Below are positions 54,415 through 64,000 of a stretch of 64,000 nucleotides of DNA, piece by piece. Position 1 is the first letter of the stretch, and the number at the start of each line of letters is the position of its first letter. The notes below the pieces were generated by a model, which saw nothing but the letters and a program-made list of their open reading frames with translations, was not told the DNA's origin and ran no database searches. Source of the DNA: Diplolepis rosae (lineage: Eukaryota; Arthropoda; Insecta; Hymenoptera; Diplolepididae); contig JAPYXD010000679.1 in the NCBI GenBank assembly GCA_030998225.1, forward strand, positions 62,001-126,000, in the 5' to 3' direction. A program made the position numbers and the translations under genes.

Positions 54415-56236
54415 TTAACATACGAAAGTGTAAATACGATTTTTCAGTTTATTAAGCATACACGTTTCAAGGTTCGAAACTAAACATTACTCTAACATTG
54501 CTTTAGTATGTGAATATTTTTACTTCTCGCCAAGCTAAAACCAGTTATTCGCATATTTGATATTTTTGATAATACACGATTCAATATAGCATAATAGGTT
54601 GAAAGCGAACAATAAAACGTTTTGTTAAACATACGAAAATGCGAATGCGATTTTTAGGTTTTTAACAAAATTCACTTTTTGCTTCGACACTAGACAATAT
54701 ACAAACATTGTATAATATGTGAATATTTTTACTTCTCGCGAAGCTAAAAACTGTTATTCTCATATTTGGCAACTTCGATAATACACAGTTCAATATATCA
54801 TGAAATGGAGAAACCGAACAATATAACTTCGTGCTTAACATACGAAAGTGTAAATACGATTTTTCAGTTTATTAAGCATGCACGTTTTAAGGTTCAAAAC
54901 TAAACATTACTCAAACATTGCTTTGTATGTCATGATTTTTACTTCTGGTGATGCTAAAAACAGTTATTCGCATATTTGATATTTTTGATAATACACGATT
55001 CAATATAGCATAATAGGTTGAAAGCGAACAATAAAACGTTTGGTAAACATACGAAAATGCGAATGCGATTTTTAGGTTTTTAACAAAATTCACTTTTTTG
55101 GTTCGACACTAGACAATATGCAAACATTGCATAATATGTGAACATTTTAACTTCTCGCGAAGCTAAAAACTGTTATTCTCATATTTGGCTACTTCGATAA
55201 TACACAGTTCAATATATCATGAAAAGGAGAAACCGAACAATCTAACTTCGTGCTTAACTACGAAAGTGTAAATACGATTTTTAAGATTATTAAGCATGCA
55301 CGTTTCAAGGTTTGAAACTAAACATTACTCAAACATTGCTTAGTATGTGATCATTTTTACTTCTTGTAATGCTAAAATCAGTTATTCGCATATCTGATAT
55401 TTTTGATAATACACGATTCAATATAGCATAATAGGTTGAAAGCGAATAATAAAACGTTTTGTTAAACATACAAAAATGCGAATGCGATTTTTAGGATTTT
55501 AACAAAATTCACTTTTTGCTTCGACACTAGACAATATACAAATATTGTATAATATGTGAATATTTTTACTTCTCGCCAAGCTAAAACCAGTTATTCGCAT
55601 ATTTGATATTTTTGATAATACACGATTCAATATAGCATAAAAGGTTGAAAGCGAGCAATAAAACGTTTTGTTTAACATACGAAAATGCGAATGCGATTTT
55701 TAGGTTTTTGACAAAATTCACTTTTTTAGGTTCGACACTAGACAATATACAAACATTGTATAATATGTGAACATTTTTACTTCTCGCGAAGCTAAAAACT
55801 GTTATTCTCATATTTGGCAACTTCGATAATACAAAGTTCAATATATCATGAAAAGGAGAAACCGAACAATATAACTTCGTGCTTAACATACGAAAGTGTA
55901 AATACGATTTTTCAGTTTATTAAGCATGCACGTTTCAAGGTTCGAAACTAAACATTACTCAAACATTGCTTAGTATGTGATCATTTTTACTTCTCGTGAT
56001 GCGAAAAACAGTTCTTCGCATATTTGATATTTTAGATAATATACGATTCAATAGAGAAAAAAACGAAGACAGCAAACAATAAAACTTTTTGTTGAACATA
56101 CGAAAATGCGAATGCGATTTTTAGGTTTTTGACAAAATTCACTTTTTTATTCCCGACACTAGACAATATACAATTATTGCATAATATGTGAACATTTTTA
56201 CATCTCGCGAAGCTAAAAACTGTTATTCTCATATTT
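54415..56236 (+). repeat. Last block of array 1 before the junction
   Basis: Class A with tactctaacattgctttag, followed by C, A and B monomers with above-average single-base variation (aacgtttggtaaac near 55036, gaacaatctaacttcg near 55236, ttcttgtaatgctaaaatc near 55362). It ends in a short-A/E-box monomer (E box 56049-56098) and a C-like monomer that starts at 56092 and is cut after 145 bp. Confidence 0.75.
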
Positions 56237-56246
56237 ATGATTCATT
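56237..56246. other. Junction between satellite arrays 1 and 2
   Basis: Array 1 stops after ctcatattt within a monomer. Array 2 is certain from atttgtgtgag at 56247. The ten bases between (atgattcatt) belong clearly to neither array, although gtgattcatac occurs inside some array 2 units. There is no transposon, poly-A tract or target-site duplication at the joint. Confidence 0.8.
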
Positions 56247-57537
56247 ATTTGTGTGAGAATTAATTAATTTTGTTTTCTTTCTAAGTGCGAATGGAACATC
56301 TTCAGAATGTCGATTAAGCATCAATTTGTTTGATTTTCTTCTGATTTGCAAGCCGTTTTTGTGGAAAATACGTTAGTTTTGACATTGTCCAAATGAAATT
56401 CATTCGTACGTTCACTACAGGCATGTTGTCAGAATCAAACATTTGTTATGAAGCAAATTTAACCATGAGGTTCATGTAGGAAAGCTTTTCATAGAGCATT
56501 TCGAGATGATGCTTAAAGTTTCAAAATATCTAGTGAATCATACAGATTTCGTTATGTTCTTGATCTAAAAGTAGAGGTAAAGTTTTTCAACGGAAAATCT
56601 GTAAAATTTAAATATTTGTGTGAGAATTAATTAATTTTGTTATCTTTCAAAGTGCGAATGAAACATCTTCAAAATGTCAAATAAGCATCAACTTGTTTGA
56701 TTTTCTTCTGCTTTGCAAGCCGTTTTTGTGGAAAATACGTTAGTTTTCACATTGTCCAAATGAAATTCATTCGTACGTTTACTACACGCATGTTTTTAGA
56801 CTCAAACATTTGTTATGAAGCAAATTTAACCATGAGGTGCATGTGGGAAAGCTTTTCATAGAGCATTTCGAGATAATGCTTAAAGTTTCAAAATATATAG
56901 TGAATCATATAGAATTCGTTATGTTCTTAATGTAAAGTAGAGGTAAAGTTTTTCAACGGAAGTTCTGTAAAATTTGAATATTTGTGTGAGAATTAAAAAA
57001 TTTCGTTATCTTTCAAGCTGCGATTGGAACATCTTCAAAATGTCAAATAAGCATCAATTTGATTTATTTTCATCTGCTCTGAAAGCCATTTTCGTGGAAA
57101 ATACGTTAGTTTTGACATTTTCCAAATGAAAAAGCTTTTCATAGAGCATTTCGAAATAATGCTTAAAGTTTCAAAATATCTAGTGAATCATACAGAATAC
57201 GCTATGTTCTTGATCTAAAGTAGAGGTAAAGTTTTTCAACGGAAAATCTGTAAAATTTGTGTGAGAATTAACTAATTTCGTTATCTTTCAAGTTGCGATT
57301 CGAATATCTTCTAAATGTCGAATAAAAATCAATTTGTCTTATTTTATTTTGCTTTGAAAGCCATTTTCGTGGAAAATACCTTAGTTTTGACATTTTCTAA
57401 ATGAAAAAGCTTTTCATAGAGCATTTCGAGATAATGCTTAAAGCTTCAAAATATCTAGTGAATCATACAGAATTCGTTATGTTCTTGATCTAAAGTAGAG
57501 GTAAATTTTTTCAACGGAAAATCTGTTAAATTTTTAT
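56247..57537 (+). repeat. Array 2 tetramer L-L-S-S, copy 1 (1291 bp)
   Basis: Units of 367, 366, 275 and 283 bp. The two S units also carry S-type bases (gccattttcgtggaaaat, gacattttccaaatg) in place of the L-type gccgtttttgtgg and gacattgtccaaatg. The first S is 8 bp shorter because gaatattt is missing before its end at about 57254. Confidence 0.85.
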
Positions 57538-58818
57538 ATTTGTGTGAGAATTAACTAATTTTGTTATCTTTCAAGTTGCGATTGGAACATCTTTAAAATG
57601 TCAAATAAGCATCAATTTGTTTTATTTTCTTCTGCTTTGCAAGCCGTTTTTGTGGAAAATACGTTAGCTTTGACATTGTCCAAATGAAATTCATTCGTAC
57701 GTTCACTACCCGCATGTTTTCAGGATCAAACATTTGTTATGAAGCAAATTTAACCATGAGGTTCATGTAGGAAAGCTTTTCATAGCCCATTTTGAGATAA
57801 TGATTAAAGTTTCAAAATATCTAGTGAATCATACAGAATTTGTTATGTTCTTGATCTAAAGTAGATGTATAGTTTTTCAACGGAAAATCTGTAAAATTTG
57901 AATATTTGTGTGTGAATTAATTAATTTTGTTATCTTTCAAAGTGCGAATGGAACATCTTCAAAATGTCAATTAAGCATCAATTTGTTTGATTTTCTTCTG
58001 CATTGCAAGCCGTTTTTGTAGAAAATACGATAGTTTTGGCATTGTCCAAATGAAATTCATTCGTACGTTCACTACACGCATGTTTTCAGAATCAAACATT
58101 TGTTATGAAGCAAATTTAACCATGAGGTTCATGTAGGAAAGCTTTTCATAGCGCATTTCGAGATATTGCTTAAAGTTTCAAAATATCTTTTGAATCGTAC
58201 AGAATTCGTTATGTTCTTAATGTAAAGTAGAGGTAAAGTTTTTCAACGGATGTTCTATAAAATTTGAATATTTGTGTGAGAATTTACTAATTTCGTTCTC
58301 TTTCAAGTTGCGATTCGAATATCTTCAAAATGTCGAATAAAAATCAATTTGTCTTATTTTCTTCTGCTTTGAAAGCCATTTTCGTGGAAAATACCTTAGT
58401 TTTGACATTTTCCAAATGAAAAAGCTTTTCATAGAGCATTTCGACATAATGCTTAAAGTTTCAAAATATCTAGTTATGTTCTTGATCTAAAAGTAGAGGT
58501 AAAGTTTTTCAACGGAAAATCTGTAAAATTTGAATATTTGTGTGAGACTTAACTAATTTCGTTATCTTTCAAGATGCGATTCGAATATCTTCAAAATGTC
58601 GAATAAAAATCAATTTGACTTATTTTATTTTGCTTTGAAAGCCATTTTCGTGGAAAATACCTTAGTTTTGACATTTTCCAAATGAAAAAGCTTTTCATAG
58701 AGCATTTCGAGATAATGCTTAAAGCTTCAAAATATCTAGTGAATCATACAGAATTCGTTATGTTCTTGATCTAAAGTAGAGGTAAATTTTTTCAACGGAA
58801 AATCTGTTAAATTTTTAT
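57538..58818 (+). repeat. Array 2 tetramer L-L-S-S, copy 2 (1281 bp)
   Basis: Units of 366, 366, 266 and 283 bp in the same order as the preceding tetramer. The first S unit (58270-58535) lost a further stretch near 58471, where aaaatatctag is followed at once by ttatgttcttgatc. Its neighbour has gattcgaatatcttc and gtcgaataaaaatc, the S-type version of the head. Confidence 0.85.
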
Positions 58819-59438
58819 ATTTGTGTGAGAATTAACTAATTTTGTTATCTTTCAAGTTGCGATTGGAACATCTTCAAAATGTCAAATAAGCATCAATTTG
58901 TTTTATTTTCTTCTGCTTTGCAAGCCGTTTTTGTGGAAAATACGTTAGTTTTGACATTGTCCAAATGAAATTCATTCGTACGTTCACTACACGCATGTTT
59001 TCAGAATCAAACATTTGTTATGAAGCAAATTTAACCATGAGGTTCATGTAGGAAAGCTTTTCAAAGTGCATTTCGAGATAATGCTTAAAGCTTCAAAATA
59101 TCTAGTGAATCATACAGAATTCGTTATGTTCTTGATCTAAAGTAGAGGTAAATTTTTTCAACGGAAAATCTGTTAAATTTTTATATTTGTGTGAGAATTA
59201 ACTAATTTTGTTATCTTTCAAGTTGCGATTCGAATATCTTCAAAATGTCGAATAAGCATCAATTTGTTTTATTTTCTTATGATTTGAAAGACATTTTCCA
59301 AATGAAAAAGCTTTTCAAAGTGCATTTCGAGATAATGCTTAAAGCTTCAAAATATCTAGTGAATCATACAGAATTCGTTATGTTCTTGATCTAAAGTAGA
59401 GGTAAATTTTTTCAACGGAAAATCTGTTAAATTTTTAT
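58819..59438 (+). repeat. Array 2 L unit plus rare 254-bp S unit
   Basis: L unit of 366 bp, then an S derivative of 254 bp at 59185-59438. In the latter gatttgaaag runs straight into acattttccaaatg, deleting about 30 bp that include the gtggaaaatacgttag stretch. It carries ttcaaagtgcatttcg, also seen in the neighbouring L units. The same 254-bp subtype reappears inverted at 63622-63875. Confidence 0.82.
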
Positions 59439-60524
59439 ATTTGTGTGAGAATTAACTAATTTTGTTATCTTTCAAGTTGCGATTGGAACATCTTTAAAAT
59501 GTCAAATAAGCATCAATTTGTTTTATTTTCTTCTGTTTTTGTAGAAAATACGATAGTTTTGGCATTGTCCAAATGAAATTCACTCGTATGTTCACTACCC
59601 GCATGTTTTCAGGATCAAACATTTGTTATGAAGCAAATTTAACCATGAGGTTCATGTAGGAAAGCTTTTCAAAGTGCATTTCGAGATAATGCTTAAAGTT
59701 TCAAAATATCTAGTGAATCATACAGAATTCGTTATGTTCTTAATGTAAAGTAGAGGTAAATTTTTTCAACGGAAGTTCTGTAAAATTCGATTATTTGGGT
59801 GAGAATTAACTTATTTCATTCTCTTTCAAGGTTTGATTCGAATATCTTCAAAAACTCAAAAAAAAATCAATTTGTTTGATTTTCTTCTGCTTTGCAAGCC
59901 GTTTTTGTGGAAAATACGTTAGTTTTGACATTGTCCAAATGAAATTCATTCGTACGTTCACTACACGCATGTTTTCAGAATCAAACATTTGTTATGAAGC
60001 AAATTTAACCATGAGGTTCATGTAGGAAAGCTTTTCAAAGTGCATTTCGAGATAATGCTTAAAGTTTCAAAATATCTAGTGAATCATACAGAATTCATTA
60101 TGTTCTTGATCTAACGTAGAGGTAATGTTTTTCAATGGAAGTTCTGTAAAATTTGAATACTAGTGTGAGAATTAACTAATTTTGTAATCTTTCAAAGTGC
60201 GAATGGAACATCTTCAAAATGTCAAACAAGCATCAATTTGTTTGATTTTCTTCTGCTTTGCAAGCCGTTTTTGTGGAAAATACGTTAGTTTTGACATTGT
60301 CCAAATGAAATTCATTCGTACTTTCACTACACGCATGTTTTCAGAATCAAACATTTGTTATGAAGCAAATTTAACCATGAGGTTCATGTAGGAAAGCTTT
60401 TCATAGCGCATTTTGAGATAATGATTAAAGTTTCAAAATATCTAGTGAATCATACAGTATTCGTTATGTTCTTGATCTAAAGTAGAGGTAAAGTTTTTCA
60501 ACGGAAGTTCGGTAAAATTTGAAT
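59439..60524 (+). repeat. Array 2 run of three L units
   Basis: Units of 354, 366 and 366 bp. The first lacks 12 bp: ttcttctg passes directly to tttttgtagaaaatacg near 59536. The second opens atttgggtgag and has a diverged head (aaggtttgattcg, then aaaaactcaaaaaaaaatc) at about 59829-59870. The third opens actagtgtgag. Confidence 0.8.
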
Positions 60525-60807
60525 ATTTGTGTGAGAATTTACTAATTTCGTTCTCTTTCAAGCTGCGATTGGTACATCTTCAAAATGTGAAATAAGCATC
60601 AATTTGTTTTATTTTCTTCTGCTTTGCAAGCCAGTTTTGTGGAAAATACGTTAGTTTTGACATTGTCCAAATGAAAAAGCTTTTCATAGAGCATTTCGAG
60701 ATAATGCTTAAAGTTTCAAAATATCTAGTGAATCATACAGTATTCGTTATGTTCTTGATCTAAAGTAGAGGTAAAGTTTTTCAAAGGAAAATCTGTTAAA
60801 TTTGAAT
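60525..60807 (+). repeat. Array 2 S unit with L-like head (283 bp)
   Basis: It lacks the 83-bp block but has the L-type gacattgtccaaatg before the gap and gccagttttgtgg instead of the S-type gccattttcgtgg. The deletion and the S-type bases are therefore not fully linked, which suggests exchange between unit types. Confidence 0.78.
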
Positions 60808-61190
60808 ATTTGTGTGAGAATTAACTAACTTTGTTATCTTTCAAGTTGCGATTGGAACATCTTTAAAATGTCAAATAAGCTACAATTTGTTTTATTTTCT
60901 TCTGCTTTGCAAGCCGTTTTTGTGGAAAATACGTTAGCTTTGACATTGTCCAAATGAAATTCATTCGTACGTTCACTACCCGCATGTTTTCAGGATCAAA
61001 CATTTGTTATGAATTAATATAATTAATTATTTTAATTTAACCATGAGGTTCATGTAGGAAAGCTTTTCAAAGTGCATTTCGAGATAATGCTTAAAGTTTC
61101 AAAATATCTAGTGAATCATACAGAATTCGTTATGTTCTTGATCTAAAGTAGAGGTAATGTTTTTCAATGGAAGTTCTGTAAAATTTGAAT
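60808..61190 (+). repeat. Array 2 L unit with 17-bp AT insertion (383 bp)
   Basis: An ordinary L unit except at about 61013-61036, where gttatgaa is followed by ttaatataattaattatttt before aatttaaccatg. Neighbouring units have gttatgaagcaaatttaacc. The net gain of 17 bp matches the extra unit length. Confidence 0.82.
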
Positions 61191-61922
61191 ACTTGTGTGA
61201 GAATTAACTAATTTTGTTATCTTTCAAGTTGCGATTGGAACATCTTCAAAATGTCAAATAAAAATCAATTTGTTTTATTTTCTTCTGCTTTGTAAACCGT
61301 TTTTGTGGAAAATACGTTAGTTTTGACATTGTCCAAATGTAATTCATATGTACGTTCACTACACGCATGTTTCCAGAATCAAACATTTGTTATGAAGCAA
61401 ATTTAACCATGAGGTTCATGTAGGAAAGCTTTTCATAGCGCATTTTGAGATAATGATTAAAGTTTCAAAATATCTAGTGAATCATACAGAATTTGTTATG
61501 TTCTTGATCTAAAGTAGATGTATAGTTTTTCAACGGAAAATCTGTAAAATTTGAATATTTGTGTGAGAATTAATTAATTTTGTTATCTTTCAAAGTGCGA
61601 ATGGAACATCTTCAAAATGTCAATTAAGCATCAATTTGTTTGATTTTCTTCTGCATTGCAAGCCGTTTTTGTAGAAAATACGATAGTTTTGACATTGTCC
61701 AAATGAAATTCATTCGTACGTTCACTACACGCATGTTTTCAGAATCAAACATTTGTTATGAAGCAAATTTAACCATGAGGTTCATGTAGGAAAGCTTTTC
61801 AAAGTGCATTTCGAGATAATGCTTAAAGTTTCAAAATATCTAGTGATTCATACAGAATTCATTATGTTCTTAATGTAAAGTAGAGGTAAAGTTTTTCAAC
61901 GGAAGTTCGGTAAAATTTGAAT
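61191..61922 (+). repeat. Array 2 two L units (366 + 366 bp)
   Basis: Two full L units. The first opens acttgtgtgag. It ends with the variant gtagatgtatagtttttc, also found near 57860, and the second has gcattgcaagccgtttttg, also found near 58000, so this pair resembles the L pair at 57538-58269. Confidence 0.8.
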
Positions 61923-62145
61923 ATTTGTGTGAGAATTAATTAATTTTGTTATCTTTCAAAGTGCGAATGAAACATCTTCAAAATGTCAAATAAGCATCAA
62001 TTTGTTTGATTTTCTTCTGCTTTGCAAGCCAGTTTTGTGGTAAATACGTTAGTTTTGACATTGTCCAAATCATACAGTATTCGTTATGTTCTTGATCTAA
62101 AAGTAGAGGTAAAGTTTTTCAACGGAAAATCTGTAAAATTTGAAT
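61923..62145 (+). repeat. Array 2 internally deleted unit (223 bp)
   Basis: The unit runs normally to gacattgtccaaat and then continues at catacagtattcgttatg, losing about 144 bp. The break point differs from that of the S units, so this is an independent deletion. Confidence 0.82.
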
Positions 62146-62512
62146 ATTTGTGTGAGAATTAATTAATTTTGTTATATTTCAAAGTGCGAATGGAACATCT
62201 TCAAAATGTCAAAAAAGCATCAATTTGTTTTATTTTCTTCTGCTTTGCAAGCCAGTTTTGTGGAAAATACGTTAGTTTTGACATGGTCCAAATGAAATTC
62301 ATTCGTACGTTCACTACACGCATGTTTTCAGACTAAAACATTTATTATGAAGCAAATTTAACCATGAGGTTCATGTAGGAAAGCTTTTCATAGCGCATTT
62401 CGAGATAATGCTTAAAGTTTCAAAATATCTATTGAATCATACGGAATTCGTTATGTTCTTGATCTAAAAGTAGAGGTAAAGTTTTTCAACGGAAATTCTG
62501 TAAAATTTGAAT
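62146..62512 (+). repeat. Array 2 L unit (367 bp)
   Basis: Full-length L unit with gccagttttgtggaaaat and acatggtccaaatg variants, which are shared with the last plus-strand unit at 63163. Confidence 0.82.
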
Positions 62513-62796
62513 ATTTGTGTGAGAATTAACTAATTTCGTCCTCTTTGAAGTTGCGATTCGAATATCTTCCAAATGTCGAATAAAAATCAATTTGTCTTAT
62601 TTTCTTCTGCTTTGAAAGCCATTTTCGTGGAAAATACCTTAGTTTTGACATTTTCCAAATGATAAAGCTTTTCATAGAGGATTTCGAGATAATGCTTAAA
62701 GTTTCAAAATATCTAGTGAATCATACAGAATTCGTTATGTTCATGATCTAAAAGTAGAGGTAAAGTTTTTCAACGGAAAATCTGTAAAATTTGAAT
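62513..62796 (+). repeat. Array 2 S unit (284 bp)
   Basis: Typical S unit lacking the 83-bp block, with gattcgaatatcttcc, gtcgaataaaaatc and gccattttcgtgg. Confidence 0.82.
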
Positions 62797-63482
62797 ATTT
62801 GTGTGAGAATTAATTAATTTTGTTATATTTCAAAGTGCGAATGGAACATCTTCAAAATGTCAAATAAGCATCAATTTGTTTGATTTTCTTCTGCTTTGCA
62901 AGCCGTTTTTGTGGAAAATACGTTAGTTTTGACATTGTCCAAATGAAATTCATTCGTACTTTCACTACTCGCATGTCTTCAGAATCAAACATTTGTTATG
63001 AAGCAAATTTAACCATGAGGTTCATGTAGGAAAGCTTTTCATAGTGCATTTCGAGATAATGCTTAAAGTTTCAAAATATCTTGTGATTCATACAGAATTC
63101 ATTATGTTCTTAATGTAAAGTAGAGGTAAAGTTTTTCAACGGAAGTTCGGTAAAATTTGAATATTTGTGTGAGAATTTACTAATTTCGTTCTTTTTCAAG
63201 CTGCGATTTGAACATCTTCAAAATGTCAAAAAAGCATCAATTTGTTTTATTTTCTTCTGCTTTGCAAGCCAGTTTTGTGGAAAATACGTTAGTTTTGACA
63301 TGGTCCAAATGAAATTCATTCGTACGTTCACTACACGCATGTTTTCAGAATCAAACATTTGTTATGAAGCAAATTTAACCATGAGGTTCATGTAGGAAAG
63401 CTTTTCATAGTGCATTTCGAGATAATGCTTAAAGTTTCAAAATATCTTGTGATTCATACAGAATTCATTATGTTCTTAATGT
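62797..63482 (+). repeat. Array 2 final plus-strand L units, last one cut
   Basis: L unit 62797-63162 (366 bp), then an L unit from 63163 that stops at 63482 after gttcttaatgt, about 46 bp before its expected end. Both units share cttgtgattcatacag and gaattcattatgttc, so they are close relatives. Confidence 0.85.
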
Positions 63483-63484
63483 TA

Positions 63485-64000
63485 GTCAAAACTAACGTAT
63501 TTTCCACAAAAACGGCTTGCAAAGCAGAAGAAAATAAAACAAATTGATGCTTATTTGACATTTTGAAGATGTTCCAATCGCAACTTGAAAGATAACAAAA
63601 TTAGTTAATTCTCACACAAATATAAAAATTTAACAGATTTTCCGATGAAAAAATTTACCTCTACTTTAGATCAAGAACATAACGAATTCTGTATGATTCA
63701 CTAGATATTTTGAAGCTTTAAGCATTATCTCGAAATGCACTTTGAAAAGCTTTTTCATTTGGAAAATGTCTTTCAAAGCAGAAGAAAATAAGACAAATTG
63801 ATTTTTATTCGACATTTTGAAGATATTCGAATCGCATCTTGAAAGGTAACGAAATTAGTTAATTCTCACACAAATATAAAAATTTAACAGATTTTCCGTT
63901 GAAAAAATTTACCTCTACTTTAGATCAAGAACATAACGAATTCTGTATGATTCACTAGATATTTTGAAACTTTAAGTATTATCTCGAAATGCTCTATGAA
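63485..64000 (-). repeat. Inverted segment of array 2
   Basis: From gtcaaaactaacgtatttt onward the sequence is the reverse complement of array 2 units. The inverted unit landmark ctcacacaaat stands at 63611-63621 and 63865-63875, giving a 254-bp unit between them. That unit has the same internal deletion (cattttccaaatg preceded by tttgaaaga on the minus strand) as 59185-59438. Two bases, ta at 63483-63484, lie between the oppositely oriented parts. Confidence 0.92.

Larger units (their letters stand above)
1..56236 (+). repeat. Satellite array 1, ~209-bp monomer, AT-rich
   Basis: Continuous head-to-tail satellite in one orientation. The monomer start is set at the landmark ttaacatacg (variants ttaacctacg, ttaagctacg, ttgaacatac), which recurs every 188-212 bp, for example at 41, 251, 439, 648, 856, 1067, 1277 and 1465. 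Dividing the length by the spacing gives roughly 270 monomers; I did not count each one. Monomers are paralogues with a shared core (ggttcga, then caaacattgc, then catttttacttctcg, then a ttattc tract), but they fall into discrete classes A, B, C and D that alternate in fixed orders. No unrelated sequence longer than about 20 bp interrupts the array. It has no gene. Its role is unknown; satellites of this kind usually sit in heterochromatin. Confidence 0.97.
56247..64000. repeat. Satellite array 2, 366/283-bp units
   Basis: Tandem array of a unit opened here at atttgtgtgag. Plus-strand starts are at 56247, 56614, 56980, 57255, 57538, 57904, 58270, 58536, 58819, 59185, 59439, 59793, 60159, 60525, 60808, 61191, 61557, 61923, 62146, 62513, 62797 and 63163. 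The long form L is 366-367 bp. The short form S is about 283 bp and lacks 83 bp between ccaaatgaaa and aagcttttc. The unit shows no obvious relation to the array 1 monomer. The last 516 bp are inverted. Confidence 0.95.

Noticed and set aside
251..56232. About a hundred minus-strand open frames of 60-107 codons with near-identical products (MLNKTFYCSL- or MLSTKLYCSV-type starts)
   Set aside because: They recur once or more per monomer, overlap one another, cross monomer borders and simply follow the repeat. The frame is open because the repeat has few stop words on that strand. No domain, start context or codon signature supports translation.
1..56236. CRISPR-like regular spacing of repeats
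   Set aside because: The whole monomer is repeated, there are no unique spacers, and the period is 188-212 bp. This is satellite DNA.
56200..56300. Mobile element at the array junction
   Set aside because: No terminal repeats, poly-A, target duplication or coding remnant is seen. The two satellites touch within about 10 bp.
60197..60391. Plus-strand open frame of 64 codons in array 2
   Set aside because: It lies within one L unit. Equivalent units break the frame by single changes, and nothing suggests a protein.
63165..63395. Plus-strand open frame of 76 codons in array 2
   Set aside because: Same unit and frame as the one at 60197, kept open by chance in the last plus-strand L unit. It has no recognisable domain.
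1..64000. CENP-B box or telomere repeat
   Set aside because: I found no match to the CENP-B pattern NTTCGNNNNANNCGGGN and no run of TTAGG, TTAGGG or TTTAGGG. Centromere function cannot be claimed from the sequence.
56247..64000. Array 2 as a diverged form of the array 1 monomer
   Set aside because: Only short words such as gtgcgaatg and gaatgcg are similar. Order, length and the rest of the units do not align by eye.
1..64000. Assignment to a named satellite family or species
   Set aside because: I do not recognise either unit with confidence. A database search with one L unit and one A-B dimer would be decisive and could not be run.

Overview
The window holds no gene that I can support. 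It is wall-to-wall AT-rich satellite DNA from a eukaryotic genome, made of two unrelated tandem arrays that meet abruptly near 56236. Nothing identifies the species. The thick arrays, the layered higher-order repeats (HORs) and the CpG dinucleotides kept in an AT-rich background fit pericentromeric or other constitutive heterochromatin of an invertebrate, for example an insect; that is inference.

Array 1 (1-56236) is built on a monomer of about 209 bp, in one orientation throughout. Four monomer classes recur. A is 210 bp and B is 211 bp. C (208-209 bp) has a B-like first half and an A-like second half. D (188 bp) is a shortened C. A fifth segment, the 'E box', replaces the tail of A in one module. 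These classes assemble into fixed modules: pentamer A-D-C-C-B (about 1026 bp), tetramer A-D-C-B (818), E-box trimer (619), a 328-bp A/B fusion and trimer A-C-B (630). In the proximal part (1 to about 20.6 kb) the five modules in that order form a composite HOR of about 3.42 kb, seen complete at 41-3461 and 9401-12805 and nearly complete at 12806-16019. The copies between are rearranged or partial. From about 22 kb the 328-bp fusion disappears, a new B-tail variant appears, and the long-range period changes to about 4.95 kb (22012-31892). Later there is a 3.99-kb tandem duplication (40144 to about 47980) and a 1683-bp one (51050-54414).

Array 2 (56247-64000) has a 366-bp unit (L) and a 283-bp form (S) that lacks an 83-bp block. 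It starts as two L-L-S-S tetramers of about 1.29 kb and then becomes irregular. At 63482-63485 the array flips orientation and runs inverted to the window end. The inverted part carries a rare 254-bp unit also present at 59185-59438 on the other strand.

The many short minus-strand open frames in array 1 and the two plus-strand ones in array 2 are by-products of the repeats. I see no mobile element, tRNA, rRNA, CRISPR or protein gene. Monomer boundaries were placed by reading landmark motifs, so most positions should be exact to a few bases; percent identities were not computed.
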